Origin: Desmodus rotundus
Taxonomy: Eukaryota > Chordata > Mammalia > Chiroptera > Phyllostomidae
Direction of reading: 5' to 3'
NCBI RefSeq assembly: GCF_022682495.2
Contig: NC_071392.1
Coordinates: 134,787,318-134,851,317, forward strand
DNA: 64,000 nt
The translations under genes and the position numbers were made by a program. How positions within the stretch are numbered: the stretch's first letter is position 1; each line of letters begins with the position of its first letter. The notes under the pieces were generated by a model, which saw only the letters and a list, made by a program, of their open reading frames with translations, was not told where the DNA came from and did not search any database. Shown one piece after another: positions 54,161 through 64,000 of the stretch.

Positions 54161-54738
54161 GCATTTTAAGAAGCTAACAATTCAAGTGGGTAGAGAGTTA
54201 TTCTTCTTTGTAGTTTTCCACACAAATCTAATTATGTAATTGATTAACCTGCAACAAGATAAGGAAGAAATCTTCAAGAAGCAGATAGTATCTGTGTTTT
54301 CAGAAGTTTTCACCGAAATAGATAAACTTCAATGTTGAACACTTTCATTCAGGCTAATAATTGGCTTGTCAAAATGTGTTCCACAAACTGACACCGATTC
54401 CCCATTTGAAGGTACAGGAAGGTCTGTGCTAGTCCTTAGGTGGGGAAAGTTGTTATCCAGGCCCCAGTGGGGTGATAATGAATTGATAACTGGTGCCTGG
54501 GTGGACTCCTCTAGGATAACCTCTACCCAAACTTCTGAGTGATTGATGGGTCCACCTGGGTTGAGCCACGTCTGATTTGGATTATCTGAATATAATTCAG
54601 ATCTCTGGAAACAAAATAATTAATTTAGATGAGACACTGTGATACTGTCCATGAACTTTATGTACTTGTTAAGTACTTATGTCACTAAATACAACATATA
54701 ACTTTGATTTTTATTTTATTACTTATCTTTTCTACTTT
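54161..54738. other. Unassigned sequence between two MER5A-like copies
   Basis: No gene, RNA or clear repeat. 54470-54570 has an ordinary mixed composition. Confidence 0.45.
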
Positions 54739-54739
54739 A

Positions 54740-54935
54740 AGAAGTGATTCTCAAGCCTGAGCAAGCTGCAGACTCCTGTGGGGGAGGGCGTTATTAACAC
54801 ACAGATTATGGGATTCATGCTTATAGTTTCTGATCTGTAGGTCTGGGATGGGCCCCAAGAATGTGCATTTTGAACAAACTCCTAGATGGAGCAGATGGTG
54901 CTGATTCAGGCCCACCCTTTGAGGTCCATTGCCCT
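54740..54935 (-). mobile_element. MER5A-type hAT element, reverse orientation
   Basis: AAGTGATTCTCAAGCCTGAG, GTTTCTGATCTGTAGGTCTG, GGATGGGCCCCAAGAATGTG, CATTTTGAACAAACTCCTAG and GGTGCTGATTCAGGCCCACC, then CTTTGAGG, are the reverse-complement landmarks of MER5A. It lies about 580 bp from the first copy, in opposite orientation. Confidence 0.72.
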
Positions 54936-55540
54936 AAAAGATTAGCCAACTAGTAGCTAGAGGTGGTAGAGGGGAAATTCTCTCTCTCTCTCTTTAAAAA
55001 ATTGCTATTGATGTTTCTCCAGCAGTTGTATGTACCTGAGTTGTTGGTTGTCTTCTCCAGTTGTAAAGCTGCTGGAAGTCCACAGATGGGGCAGAGGCCC
55101 AGGAATGCAACTCCTCTCAGGCTGTCTGTGGTTATTTCAGTTATGTTTCTAATTTACAAGATTTTCTTGCCTTATGTGATCCTGCAGGGCCAAACTGAGG
55201 TGTGATCCAGGAGAGACCATGGACCTGTGTCAGATGGGAGCGACATCCATCTTAGGGGATACACAGATATGAGAGTGACCTGTGTCTCAGGGATAGGAGA
55301 AGAGTAAGGAGGCCTTGCTTCCTTCCTGGTCCACCTCAAATAAAATACTCTTGCTCCTAGCACTATCTCCCTCTTAGGAGCATGCCTGTGCACTTCCCTT
55401 CCCCCCTCTACTTCTCCCTAAGTATGTTACCTTTGCCATTTTCTCTCTCCTAAGTTCCAAGTGCCCTCCTTTTGCTTCTGTGACTTGTTTCCTGAGCCTC
55501 TGCAGCCCAGCTGGCTCACTTCTATTACCTCTGTAACTTC
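54936..55540. other. Unassigned sequence; possible body of an unknown processed or LTR-like element
   Basis: Contains a short (TC)n run at 54976-54994. From about 55180 the sequence is moderately GC-rich, with AATAAAATACTC at 55336. It then leads, across the L1 tail at 55541-55829, to AATAAATGTTCTCC and an A run. I cannot name a source. Confidence 0.35.
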
Positions 55541-55829
55541 CTTTTTTAAAAAAATTACTTTATTGCTGTGCCATTACAGTTGTCTGTATTTTCTCTCCAC
55601 CCCCCCACCCCCGCAAACAAATCCATCTCCTCCCTTTGCTTCCACCCTCCCCCTTGGTTTTGTCCATGTGTACTTTATAGTAGTTCCTGAAAACCCTTCT
55701 CCCCACTGTCCCCCACCACTCCTCTGGCTACTGTTAGATTGTTCTTAATTTCAATGTCTCTGGTTATATTTTATTTGCTTTTTTCTTTTGTTGATTATTT
55801 TCCAGTTAAAGGTGAGATCATATGGTATT
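55541..55829 (-). mobile_element. 5'-truncated L1 tail with target duplication
   Basis: T/A-rich start, GTGCCATTACAGTTGTCTG, pyrimidine-rich 3' UTR (CACCCCCCCACCCCCGCAAA), TTTTGTCCATGTGTACTTTA, and TTAAAGGTGAGATCATATGG, ending at ATGGTAT. It is flanked by TGTAACTTC (55532-55540) and TGTAACTTTC (55830-55839). Removing it reunites CTCTGTAACTT with CTAAATAAATG. Confidence 0.83.
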
Positions 55830-55845
55830 TGTAACTTTCTAAATA

Positions 55846-55872
55846 AATGTTCTCCTTTAATTTGAAAAAAAA
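55846..55872 (+). other. AATAAA signal followed by an A run
   Basis: TAAATAAATGTTCTCCTTTA then ATTTGAAAAAAAAA: a polyadenylation-like signal about 20 bp before a short A run. This could be the 3' end of a processed transcript or of an LTR, or simple coincidence. Confidence 0.35.
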
Positions 55873-58587
55873 ATTCTTTTGCTCCTAAAGCATGATATTA
55901 GGGATATTTATTTTGTTTGTCCTGAAACTTCTAGGACAGTTGAGTTGGGGAAACATATCAGGTGTTTCTACCCCTGAAACATCTTATTTGGGGGGTTTCC
56001 AATGAGTTTAGTACCTGGTTCAGAACTTGAAGCTATAGTGTGGCACACTGGGGAGTGATGGGTCACATTCCCCAAACCACGTTCATGCTGTATCCCTACC
56101 ACCTCTGGAACATTGATACTTGTGCAAATTGGGGTGAGGGTGGGTCTGATATTACTTATGATAATTTAGGAATGAGTCTAGGATAAGCTCTTAAAACTGT
56201 TTACAAATTTAAAGCTACTATCTTTTGAATGATCAATTCAAAATGGATTTGGAAAAACATATGCCTATTAACTAAAAAAAAATGTAAGAATAAGAGTGAC
56301 ATCTCTTCAGTAACACAATAGAGCTAAGGTTAGAGGGAATAAAAGAGTCACATAATTTCTTCTGACTGCTTTGCACAGGTTCAGAGTGACTGGAGGGCTC
56401 TGTCAGGGAAAGCTTGAATATGAGTGGTGAATTATTAAAAGCCTTCCATAGCAAACATTGTCAGAATCTTACTCATAACCCATCAGCATTGTTAAAAATG
56501 AGTAAAGAAGATAAGTTAAACAAAATCAACAAACTTTAACATTTTAAAGAGTGGGAAGTCTCTACCTCAAAGGTCTGTAGTACTACAAAACAGGTGTAGG
56601 GGAGCAGGAATCTTTTGTAGGATATAGGAAAAACCACAGAAAATGAATAAGGGACATGGAAGTAAGGATGGAGCCCAGAGCTGGCTTGGAATTTGGGGAT
56701 TGCCTGACTGGATATACTGTGTTTATAGTCAAGCAGCACATTTACAGAGAACCAAATGTTGTCTTAAGTTTTGGTTTGTTGAAGTGGCACTTCAGGCATG
56801 AGTGACTTTATCTTGGGCCTACTAACTTATTTCAACAACAGTGACCATTTCAGTGCACTCAGTCAACTTGAAACTGCCAGCACCCCCTTGTCTTGGCCCA
56901 AGCACTTTCTGTCACTGCTAAAGCCAGGTGTGGTAAGCCAGAAGAAGTGGGAAATAACAACGCCAGGCTTCATTGTGTCCCACAGAAGCCTCGGACAATG
57001 ACTGACAGGAGCTGCAGTATCCTACCTCTGCTCCCTTATCTTGGGTAGAGAATTCGTCTGAAATACTACTCAAAGTCTCCCTGCGAGATTAAATTCTAGT
57101 TGCCTACTGGCTGTGTTACCTTCCTTGTTTCAATTTCTTATGGTGTTCTTCAGTGTTCTATTTCTCTTTTCCTCAACCTGGCTAAGAATGTTTCAAAAGC
57201 ATTCCTAGACAGGCTGAGCTTAGAATCAGAAAAGAGACTCCCAATAACTCTTTTGTTGTGCAATTGTCCATGTAACTTTTATCATTTTCTGTCTTGAGAA
57301 CAAAGGCAACTGGATAGGAAAGGCGAGGAACCTAAAACCAGACTACATTTCTGGACTGCAGACTTGTTCCAACAGCAAGTTCTTCTCTGAAACCAATGCT
57401 TAAGGAACTTACTGGGTGAAGGATTGCTGTTGATGTTCTATACCACAGTGACATGCACAAGAAGACAAAGGAAGGTGGTCATTATAATGTTTCATAACCT
57501 TATGAGTATGTTATCTATGCTTTAAGTTTCCTGTTAGGTTGAAAAAAGTTCGCTAACACATGCATAATAAGCATGATACAAGACTTATAATGTTATTGAC
57601 TTAAAATGATTAGAAATTTTCAGACTTTTCAAAATTTCCAATTAGTTTGTCAGTAAAGACCTTCCTTATTAAATTTTTAGCATTTCTAATATTCTCCTCA
57701 CAAGAATGTAAATTGCTTGTTATGACAGACCAATACTGCCAAAAACATTTTCAGAGGTTTCATAAATTCATTGATTAGTTGCCTTGGAATTCTGTACCAC
57801 ACAATGCTGGATAAAATAAGAAGGCAATTGGCTAGGCTTGGAGATAATTTCAAAACTGCAGTTTTTCACCGTAATAATATTTATCACAATGGACTAGGTT
57901 CCACAGATAAAATTAATAATACTAGTAAACATCAGAACATGGGACACAGAAAGAAAGTGTTTTCTCAGGTAAATTCTATGGTAAAGATAGACAAAGCTGC
58001 AAAGCTGGCATTAGATCAACCATGCACCAAACTTCTGAGGCCAGGCAAAATTGAAAACACATTTGAAGAAATTAATTCCCCTTAATTTTGAAACTCATGT
58101 GTATTTCAAGGAAAATTCAATTTGTGTGTTTCTAACTCATTTATACTCAACTCATTAAAATTTTATTTTGAAAGAATTATTTCATTTTAATATCCAAGAA
58201 ATAGTATAAATTCCATTAACAAAATTTTTGAAGGCTTGGAAAAAAGTCTTCAAAAAAGTTGTGTTTGCCCATCCATAAATAGGATTTACCAATAGAGTTG
58301 GGAAAAGCAGTGCATTTCTAAAATTAGGTCTCCTATGTCTCTGTGGGCTGTGCATTTTGCTATGTTACAATGCTGTTGTTCACCACACAACTAGTTATTT
58401 CATATGCCACTCCACTATTTTAATAATGTGCTCCTCAGTGACTTGCTACACTCAATATAGAATGAGTTGACCCTTAGCTTTAGTTTTCTTTAGGAGTATA
58501 TAAACAATTGATATATATATTTATCAACTGTTTAAATGAAAGTATTGATATGGGTTGAATTTAACAAGAGAGCTAATGGAGACTATG
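55873..58587. other. Unassigned sequence
   Basis: About 2.7 kb, AT-rich, with no recognisable exon or repeat. The longest ATG-initiated frame, 57771-58085 (104 codons, plus), is lysine/asparagine-rich (TDKINNTSKHQNMGHRKKV) and matches nothing I recognise. Another at 56798-57001 (67 codons) is also unassigned. Neither has signs of splicing or a promoter. Confidence 0.5.
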
Positions 58588-59036
58588 ATTTTTTTTTTTA
58601 TTGCTGTTCAAGTACAGTTGTCTCCATTTTCTCCCTACCATTCACCCCTGTCCCACTAACCCCCACCTTCCACCCTTAATCCTACCTCCCTTTGGCTTTA
58701 TCCATGGATCCTTTCTACATGTTCCTTGATGACCCTTCCCCTTCTTTCCTCCAGTGAACCCCCTTCCCAATCCCCTCTTGTTACTGTCTGTTCTTTATTT
58801 CAATTTCTCTGGTTATATTTTACTCACTTTTTTGTTTTGTTGATTTGTTTCCACTTATAGGTGAGATCATATGGTGTTTGTCTTTCACTGCCTGGCTTAT
58901 TTCACTTAGCATGATGTTCTCCAGATCCATCCATGAAGACATGAAGGAAAAGAGTTCCTTCTTTCTTTCTGCTGTGTAGTATTCCAATGTGTAAATGTAT
59001 CATATTTTTCTGATCCACTCATTTACTGATTCATTG
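58588..59036 (-). mobile_element. 5'-truncated L1 tail, older type
   Basis: T run, ATTGCTGTTCAAGTACAGTTG, pyrimidine-rich 3' UTR (CCACCTTCCACCCTTAATCC), TTTCTCTGGTTATATTTTAC, ATAGGTGAGATCATATGGTG, TTATTTCACTTAGCATGATG, and CTGCTGTGTAGTATTCC, ending near CATTTACTGATTC. The GTGTTTGTC and TTTCTGCTG variants resemble the L1-D/J type more than L1-C. No clear target duplication. Confidence 0.83.
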
Positions 59037-61695
59037 TTCTATAAGAAGAACCCAGAGGTACTAAATCTTGCTAAGCAAGAGAAACTCTTAGAAAGAAGGG
59101 ACACAGAAAGTGATGATTTTATATAATTTAATTTTTAAAGCAACATAATGGATGAATTACTTATAAATTTTACATACAATTTCTGAGATGAGAAACATAA
59201 GCACTTCTATTAGATCAAAGCCTGGAAATGTGGTAGATAAAATGTCCATCTAAAACATGGAAGACAAGGAGAATACTTTTCAATATCTGTTTCTAAAATA
59301 TGAAAATAATTACAAGGTTCCAAGTCAAAATGTGTTCACAACTCCTGATGAGGTCAGTGTGTGGTGAGAAAATATTCCTTCAGTTTCTGAAAATAAAGAA
59401 AGTCTTCCTTTGCATGAGTTTTGATTTATAACCAGCATGGAAAACCAAATTTGCTAAGCTTCTCTTTTTCTAAAGCTTTCATGGGAGAGTAGGGACTGCT
59501 GAACAAAAGCAAGCAACCTAATAATTATCATGAGTAATTACAGGTTGCAGAGCCAACCACTAGGCTAACCATCTTTTGCTAGTGAAGCATTTTAAATGGT
59601 GGTGAGACAAACCCTTTGGAAGATATTTCTTTGAGGGGATTCTCAGAGTTAATTAGCAGGAGAGAAACTAACAGGCATTCTTTCCTTGCATGTCATTTGT
59701 AACAAGGCAGGTTATTACTGGGTTTTACAGAGCTCTTTAATAAGATATGATGGCAGGTGGAGAGAAGTAGCTGTTATTCGGGTTCCTGTCATAGACCACA
59801 AGATGACAGTTAAGATCTCCAAATGGTCATCTTCTACAACCTCTTCTTCCATCTTTATAAAAAATGCTAACTTAATTTCATTTTTCTTTCTAGTGGTGGC
59901 GGTGAAGGAAGCTTTTGAGGGAAGCTTTTCTTTAAAGAGATCAGTGAAAGAAATTTTGATTTTGCTTCTCTGTATTAAACACCAGAGAACTCACCAAGTC
60001 CATGTGGAAGGCCATATTAACTCTAAATATCGAATACAAATCTAGTTTGAGGGCAACTGTATGGGGTGGAGAAGTAGACCTGGAAGAATGCACACTAAAG
60101 TCTCTATTTGTCTCAAGACTGCTTGGGGAAATATCAATCAAATAATGCAGGAAACACGAAGAAGACAACTTTGGGTTTTTCATTGTTCACTTCTCATGTT
60201 TTTCTAAGTGGAGGGGTAGAAAAGTTTTCCAAATATCAATGCGACAGTAAGATGTAATGATTCCTGCTTCATTCTTGGAGATGATATTAATTATTGGTCT
60301 ACTAGGATGATGTACTAATTTCAAAGTCATACAGTGAGTATCTCTGGCAATTCCAATATAGATAAATAAAGGAAAAAACCTAACTTTAAAATCCTAAAGT
60401 TAATATACCCACAAAAGTGTCTTTATTTAATGCTATTTTTTCTAAATTGTAGGTCATATATATGTGGGTTTGAATCCCAGTGACCTCTCTTTATGTACAA
60501 ATCTTGTTTTCTTACATGGATAATAATTATAATTTTAAATGGTCATATGTTATCTTTTTAAATATATGATGAAATATAAAAGTTAATCATAGTAAGTTCT
60601 ATAAAGACCAGCACAAGTCTTGGAGCCCAATAAATACTTAGGAAATATTAGCTCTGTCACCTACATGAATATACAAATTTTTGAGCTGGGTAGTATGGCT
60701 GGTATTACATTTCATGTTATTATGTGATGGTTTCAAAGTTAATTCTGTGTTAATAATTTTGGTTCTCAATTCAGTCTCCAAAATACCTTAATTCCAAATT
60801 CAAATTTAATAGTAAACATATGGCCTGTTTCTTATATAACATTATAAAGGAATAAGTATATGATCATAGGTTTATACTTTTGGAACATGCTCTGTTGGCC
60901 ATTATAATCAGAATAATTTCTGAACTATTTTTGGGCATCTACTTCTTAAGGATTGATTGGGAAGTAATAAAATGCCCTTGTAGATCTTTATTTTATTTAG
61001 ATTTGATTATCTTATTAAAATTGAGGATGTGATTTTTATTTTCTCCATAAAGCTATGCAATTGTGCTTCACCAATGGTTATAAAAGAAATAAAATGCAGA
61101 TTTCATCCTATGCCAAGTCCTGCTGCCCATGTGGCTTCCCCAAGCATACAGTTTCCACTAAAATTCATGAATGCTCTGGGTGAAGAGCTACTTGTTGTAG
61201 GAGCAGAGGTTTTGTTTTGTCATAGTGTGCAGTGTGGGAATCTGTACCTGATGAATGTGTGAATATGAAGTTCCTTAAATTCACTGAGCAAGTAATCCCT
61301 GATGAAAGTAAGGAAGCTAAACCCTTTTGGGGAGTCTTTGCTCTCAGAATACTACTCCAGGATATCATTCACCTTCTCTTTATTTTACTCAGGTTCTCCT
61401 TCATCATTCTACTTTTCTTCTGAAGAAAGCTCACCATCCATAGGCTTTCTCTCTGAAGTTTTGTGCTGGGAACTCTCATTCCTTGCCTACTGATGGTGTC
61501 CAAATTGAAACTTTTAATGATGGTCTCCCTTTTCAATGCCAGACCACATTTCCAGTTCCTGTTTCCTCTTAGATATTAACTGTGTTTTAACTTATATTAC
61601 TAAGACACTGGGTACAACCTATGGCCATAGCCCCTATTTGCACACATAAGATTTCCCTATGACCTATTCAGGGAAGACTATAACATCTTTAAAAA
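59037..61695. other. Unassigned sequence
   Basis: About 2.7 kb of AT-rich DNA. 59686-60045 holds a 119-codon plus-strand frame with no recognisable domain; the pyrimidine tract and AG at 59880-59893 look like a splice acceptor but no exon is identifiable. 60615-60650 (CCCAATAAATACTTAGGAAATATT) faintly resembles an L2-type tail. I see no gene. Confidence 0.5.
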
Positions 61696-61699
61696 GACT

Positions 61700-61825
61700 G
61701 ACACCCGAGTCTTACTCTCTGAGATTCTAATCTATGGATCTGAGGGTACAGCTGGGTGTGGGGGTTGTTTGTCACTTTCCAGATGATTATATTATGCAGC
61801 CACAGTTAAAAATCACTACTTGCTA
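61700..61825 (-). mobile_element. MER5-like hAT fragment (tentative)
   Basis: GAGATTCTAATCTATGGATC, TGAGGGTACAGCTGGGTGTG, CTTTCCAGATGATTATATTATGCAGCCACAG, and AAAAATCACTAC loosely follow the GATTCTGATTCAGTAGGTCTG / CCAGGTGATGCTGATGC / GAGAACCACTG order of MER5-type elements. Too diverged to be sure. Confidence 0.4.
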
Positions 61826-61877
61826 GTGTCTTATTGTCTGAAACACATTAAAAGCCCCAAAACTAATTAAAACTAAT

Positions 61878-62235
61878 TAAAAGCCCAAACTCCTTAACAG
61901 GTATACAGAGTCCTTGAAGATCTGTTAGCTTCCTTGCTGCTGTCATCTCCAAGGCCCACTGATTTTTAGCTGTGCTGAATTCCAGCCAAACTTCTGCCTT
62001 CTTCTCGGGATAGTCTGGGTCACCCCAAATGTCTTCATACTAAGGACAAACCTGGGGTAGCCTAACAGTATCCAACAGAATCTCTCTGGCTCCCTCTGTA
62101 GTTTCCTTTACTTCTACCTGAGATGCCAAGGTGGTATCTAATGTGCCCTGGTAATTATTCTCTCTGAATAGATTTCAAATTTCAGGAGAGCATGACTGTG
62201 TCTTTTTCATAGGAATAGTGTCAGCATTTCCTTGA
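61878..62235 (+). mobile_element. L2 LINE 3' fragment, ancient
   Basis: AAAGCCCAAACTCCTTAACA, TACAGAGTCCTTGAAGATCT, CTTCTGCCTTCTTCTCGG, GATGCCAAGGTGG, and AGGAGAGCATGACTGTGTCT with TTTTTCATAGG follow the order of the L2 3' region (AACTCCTTAGCATGG, ACAAGGCCCTTCATGATCTG, and GAGGGCAGGGACTGTGTCT). L2s stopped moving before the eutherian radiation; this copy is heavily mutated. Confidence 0.6.
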
Positions 62236-62260
62236 AGTTGCTGTCTTAGTGGACAATTTT

Positions 62261-62296
62261 TGGATGGATGGATGGATGGATGGATGGATGGATGGA
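62261..62296. repeat. (GGAT)n microsatellite
   Basis: Nine perfect TGGA units run from 62261 to 62296 (TGGATGGATGGATGGATGGA and so on), following the decayed L2 sequence. Confidence 0.95.
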
Positions 62297-62299
62297 AAG

Positions 62300-63663
62300 T
62301 AAATGCCACATGACCATAGCCACATGATGGTGAATATACCTTCAAGATTCTCTACAGTTCTACACCCCATTTCACAGGTTATAAAGACTTTCTGCTCTTT
62401 CCTAGTGACTCATGGATTGAGAAGTGTGTATATGTGTGTAAGCATCTGTGTGCATGCATATGTGTGCAAGTGCTGAATGGACTAGGATTGTGAACCTGGC
62501 ATATTTTTTCCTGAGGAAATTGGTCAAATAGATTACTTCCCTTCTGGCTGGCCTGAACATAGCCTGAGTCATTGGAGCCACTGGAGGGCTTCCAAACTCA
62601 GTCTAAAGATAAAATTCTGCTTACTTTTTGTTTGATGTTGGCCTAGGTCAGGGGTAAGGGTGGAATGGCTATACCTTTAAGATGAAATTTTTCCTTCTAG
62701 AAGATCCTGGGGCGGTGTGTGTGGAGGGTAACCTTGTAAAATCAAGAAACTTCAGATTGGTGACTTAGACCCTCATCACAGTCAACCTGAAGGATATACT
62801 GTTTCAACCACTAATCCTCTCTCATTGTAGGGTTGACAACCTCCTTCTCATTTTGAAAGACATACTTCAGCTATCTTCTCTGAAGTGCAATTCTGAGGAT
62901 AAAATGGCTCTTAGTAAATGTCACATTAATATAGAATAATATAGTGAAACTTTTATCAATGGATTGATTTGAATCAATAAATGTTTCATGATTTTGTCTT
63001 AGAGACATTTCCAGCGTAGATCACTGTCCATTAGTCAGAAATATAAGAGATATATGAATTTCTGTTTATTATACATGAACCCTTAAAGATCATTTCAGAA
63101 GGAGGTCAATCGAATTCACGTAGAAGGTTTGAAGTCCCTTGAAGTCTTCATGTCAAAGTCTTAATACACTAGCCACCAACTACATATGACTGAAGAACTA
63201 ATTTTTTTAAATTTTCTTTATTTTAAATTTAAACTTAAGAATGGATGTTCAGTCCAGTCATTGGAAAATTTTAAGTACATTCAGAAAAGCTTGGGTATGT
63301 GAATCCACATTTTCAACTGCACATTTTATGAAATCTCAATACAGATCAAGTGTTTCTGGTGAAACTTTATCATGCTAATTGAGATTTCTGAGAATTAGTA
63401 TGGAAGTAAGTATGTAAGAATGTAGAATAGTATTACAAATTTTGGGATGGATTACATGTTGAAATGACAATATTTATGGTATATTTGGTTACATATATTA
63501 TAACTTAATTTCATTTGTTTCCTTTTTTTAATGTGCCTGCTAGAAAATTTGGCACTGCCTTTGTGGCTTTCATTGTATTTTTGTTGGACAGTGCTGTTAC
63601 AGGAATTTCATGAGGTTGCCTTGTCATGTGTCCTAGTAGAACTTAAAGAGTGGCCTTGTCCCT
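62300..63663. other. Unassigned sequence up to the right-hand LTR
   Basis: Mostly AT-rich, no recognisable gene or repeat. 62435-62470 has alternating purine/pyrimidine TGTGTGTA/CATATGTG text. The CAAAATG and ATTTT phrases are simple AT richness. Confidence 0.5.
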
Positions 63664-64000
63664 TGTGTGGGGTGGCTCTACCTGCAGAACCCCTCTGTCC
63701 ACCATGGATGAGAATAAGTCTACCAAGACATGATCTGCTTGGGGAGGAAAGATGGCCAATCTCTCAAAGAAGAAGGGCCTTGAGCCTGTTCCTTAATTGG
63801 CTTCTATGTGGTTTGATTTGCATCAAATACAGGGTGTAAAGCTCATCAATCGTCATCAGGAAGTAATGATCAAACAATAGATAACATTCAAAGAACTACA
63901 GGGCTTATTCTGAGTCAGGGTCAGATAGCCAATAGGTCTTGAAACTCTGGGAAACAAACTCTTTTCATGCTTGGACCCTTATCATTTAAATTGAGTGCAT
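63664..64000 (-). mobile_element. Second copy of the solo LTR, cut by the window edge
   Basis: Starts TGTGTGGGG and is colinear with 3547 onward: CACCATGGATGAGAATAAGT, CTACCAAGACATGATCTGCT, TGGGGAGGA, GATCAAACAATA, and GGGCTTATTCTGAGT. Differences are frequent, and the AATAAA signal seen in the first copy is lost here (CTTAATTGGCTTC), so it is a separate, older-looking insertion. The same orientation as the first copy and 59 kb of unrelated DNA between them rule out a single provirus. Confidence 0.75.

Noticed and set aside
57771..58085. 104-codon frame
   Set aside because: Low-complexity Lys/Asn-rich translation typical of AT-rich non-coding DNA, with no recognisable domain.
59686..60045. 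119-codon frame with an acceptor-like tract at 59880-59893
   Set aside because: Translation matches nothing known to me. A pyrimidine tract plus AG is common by chance, and no donor or neighbouring exon was seen.
62435..62470. Z-DNA-like alternating purine/pyrimidine
   Set aside because: The TG/CA run is short and interrupted; too weak to report as a structure.
3547..64000. The two LTR copies as ends of one provirus
   Set aside because: They are 59 kb apart with L1s and old repeats between them, no retroviral genes, and clear mutual divergence.

Overview
This is mammalian, non-coding, retrotransposon-dominated DNA, almost certainly from a bat. The clearest clue is two tRNA-derived SINEs (20655-20865 and 39116-39340) that begin CCCTGAC(C/T)(G/A)GTGT and have a degenerate pol III A box and B box. 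This is the signature of the Ves SINE of yangochiropteran bats. The young L1 copies end in a G-rich 3' UTR and the tail TGAATAACAATAAAA. I see no young Helitron, piggyBac or hAT copies, which weakly argues against a vespertilionid such as Myotis; that is inference. I found no host protein-coding exon, tRNA or rRNA gene, or CRISPR array. Every long open frame is a decayed LINE ORF, a shadow of one, or an unrecognised chance frame.

Layout. 1-18655: a stack of L1s. A degraded plus-strand L1 (1-1283, perhaps with 8812-9012) is split by full-length plus-strand L1-A (1284-8811), whose ORF1 carries a solo LTR (3547-4355). Facing it is full-length minus-strand L1-B (9180-16638), whose 5' UTR carries a 5'-truncated young L1-C (15187-16108). 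Behind L1-B is the 5' part of an older minus-strand L1-G (16639-18655). 18656-20944: old non-L1 DNA with a MIR and a textbook Ves insertion. 20945-33620: minus-strand full-length L1-D, its 5' UTR split by a HAL1 (28438-30502, an ORF1-only LINE), followed by a minus-strand L1-E fragment. 33621-35875: sparse DNA with a short L1 tail. 35876-46200: old plus-strand L1-H (with a Ves SINE) abutting minus-strand L1-F, the sister of L1-A. 46201-64000: mostly AT-rich sequence I cannot assign, with short L1 tails, MIR, L2, MER5A-type DNA transposons, an ancient L1M, a (GGAT)n run, and at the right edge a second copy of the LTR (63664-64000).

Together these elements form a record of repeated insertion: ancient mammalian repeats (MIR, L2, MER5A, L1M), then older L1s (G, H, E, D), then HAL1, L1-A/B/F, and finally the SINEs, the LTR and short L1 tails such as L1-C. 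L1 enzymes presumably also moved the SINEs and HAL1; one Ves target and several target-site duplications fit L1 endonuclease. No element here looks able to move by itself. I find no strong case for a new system. The observations most worth checking are the almost intact HAL1 ORF1, an antisense open frame shared by the 5' UTRs of several L1 copies, mosaic L1 5' UTRs, and L1 fragments that kept the 5' end but lost the 3' end.
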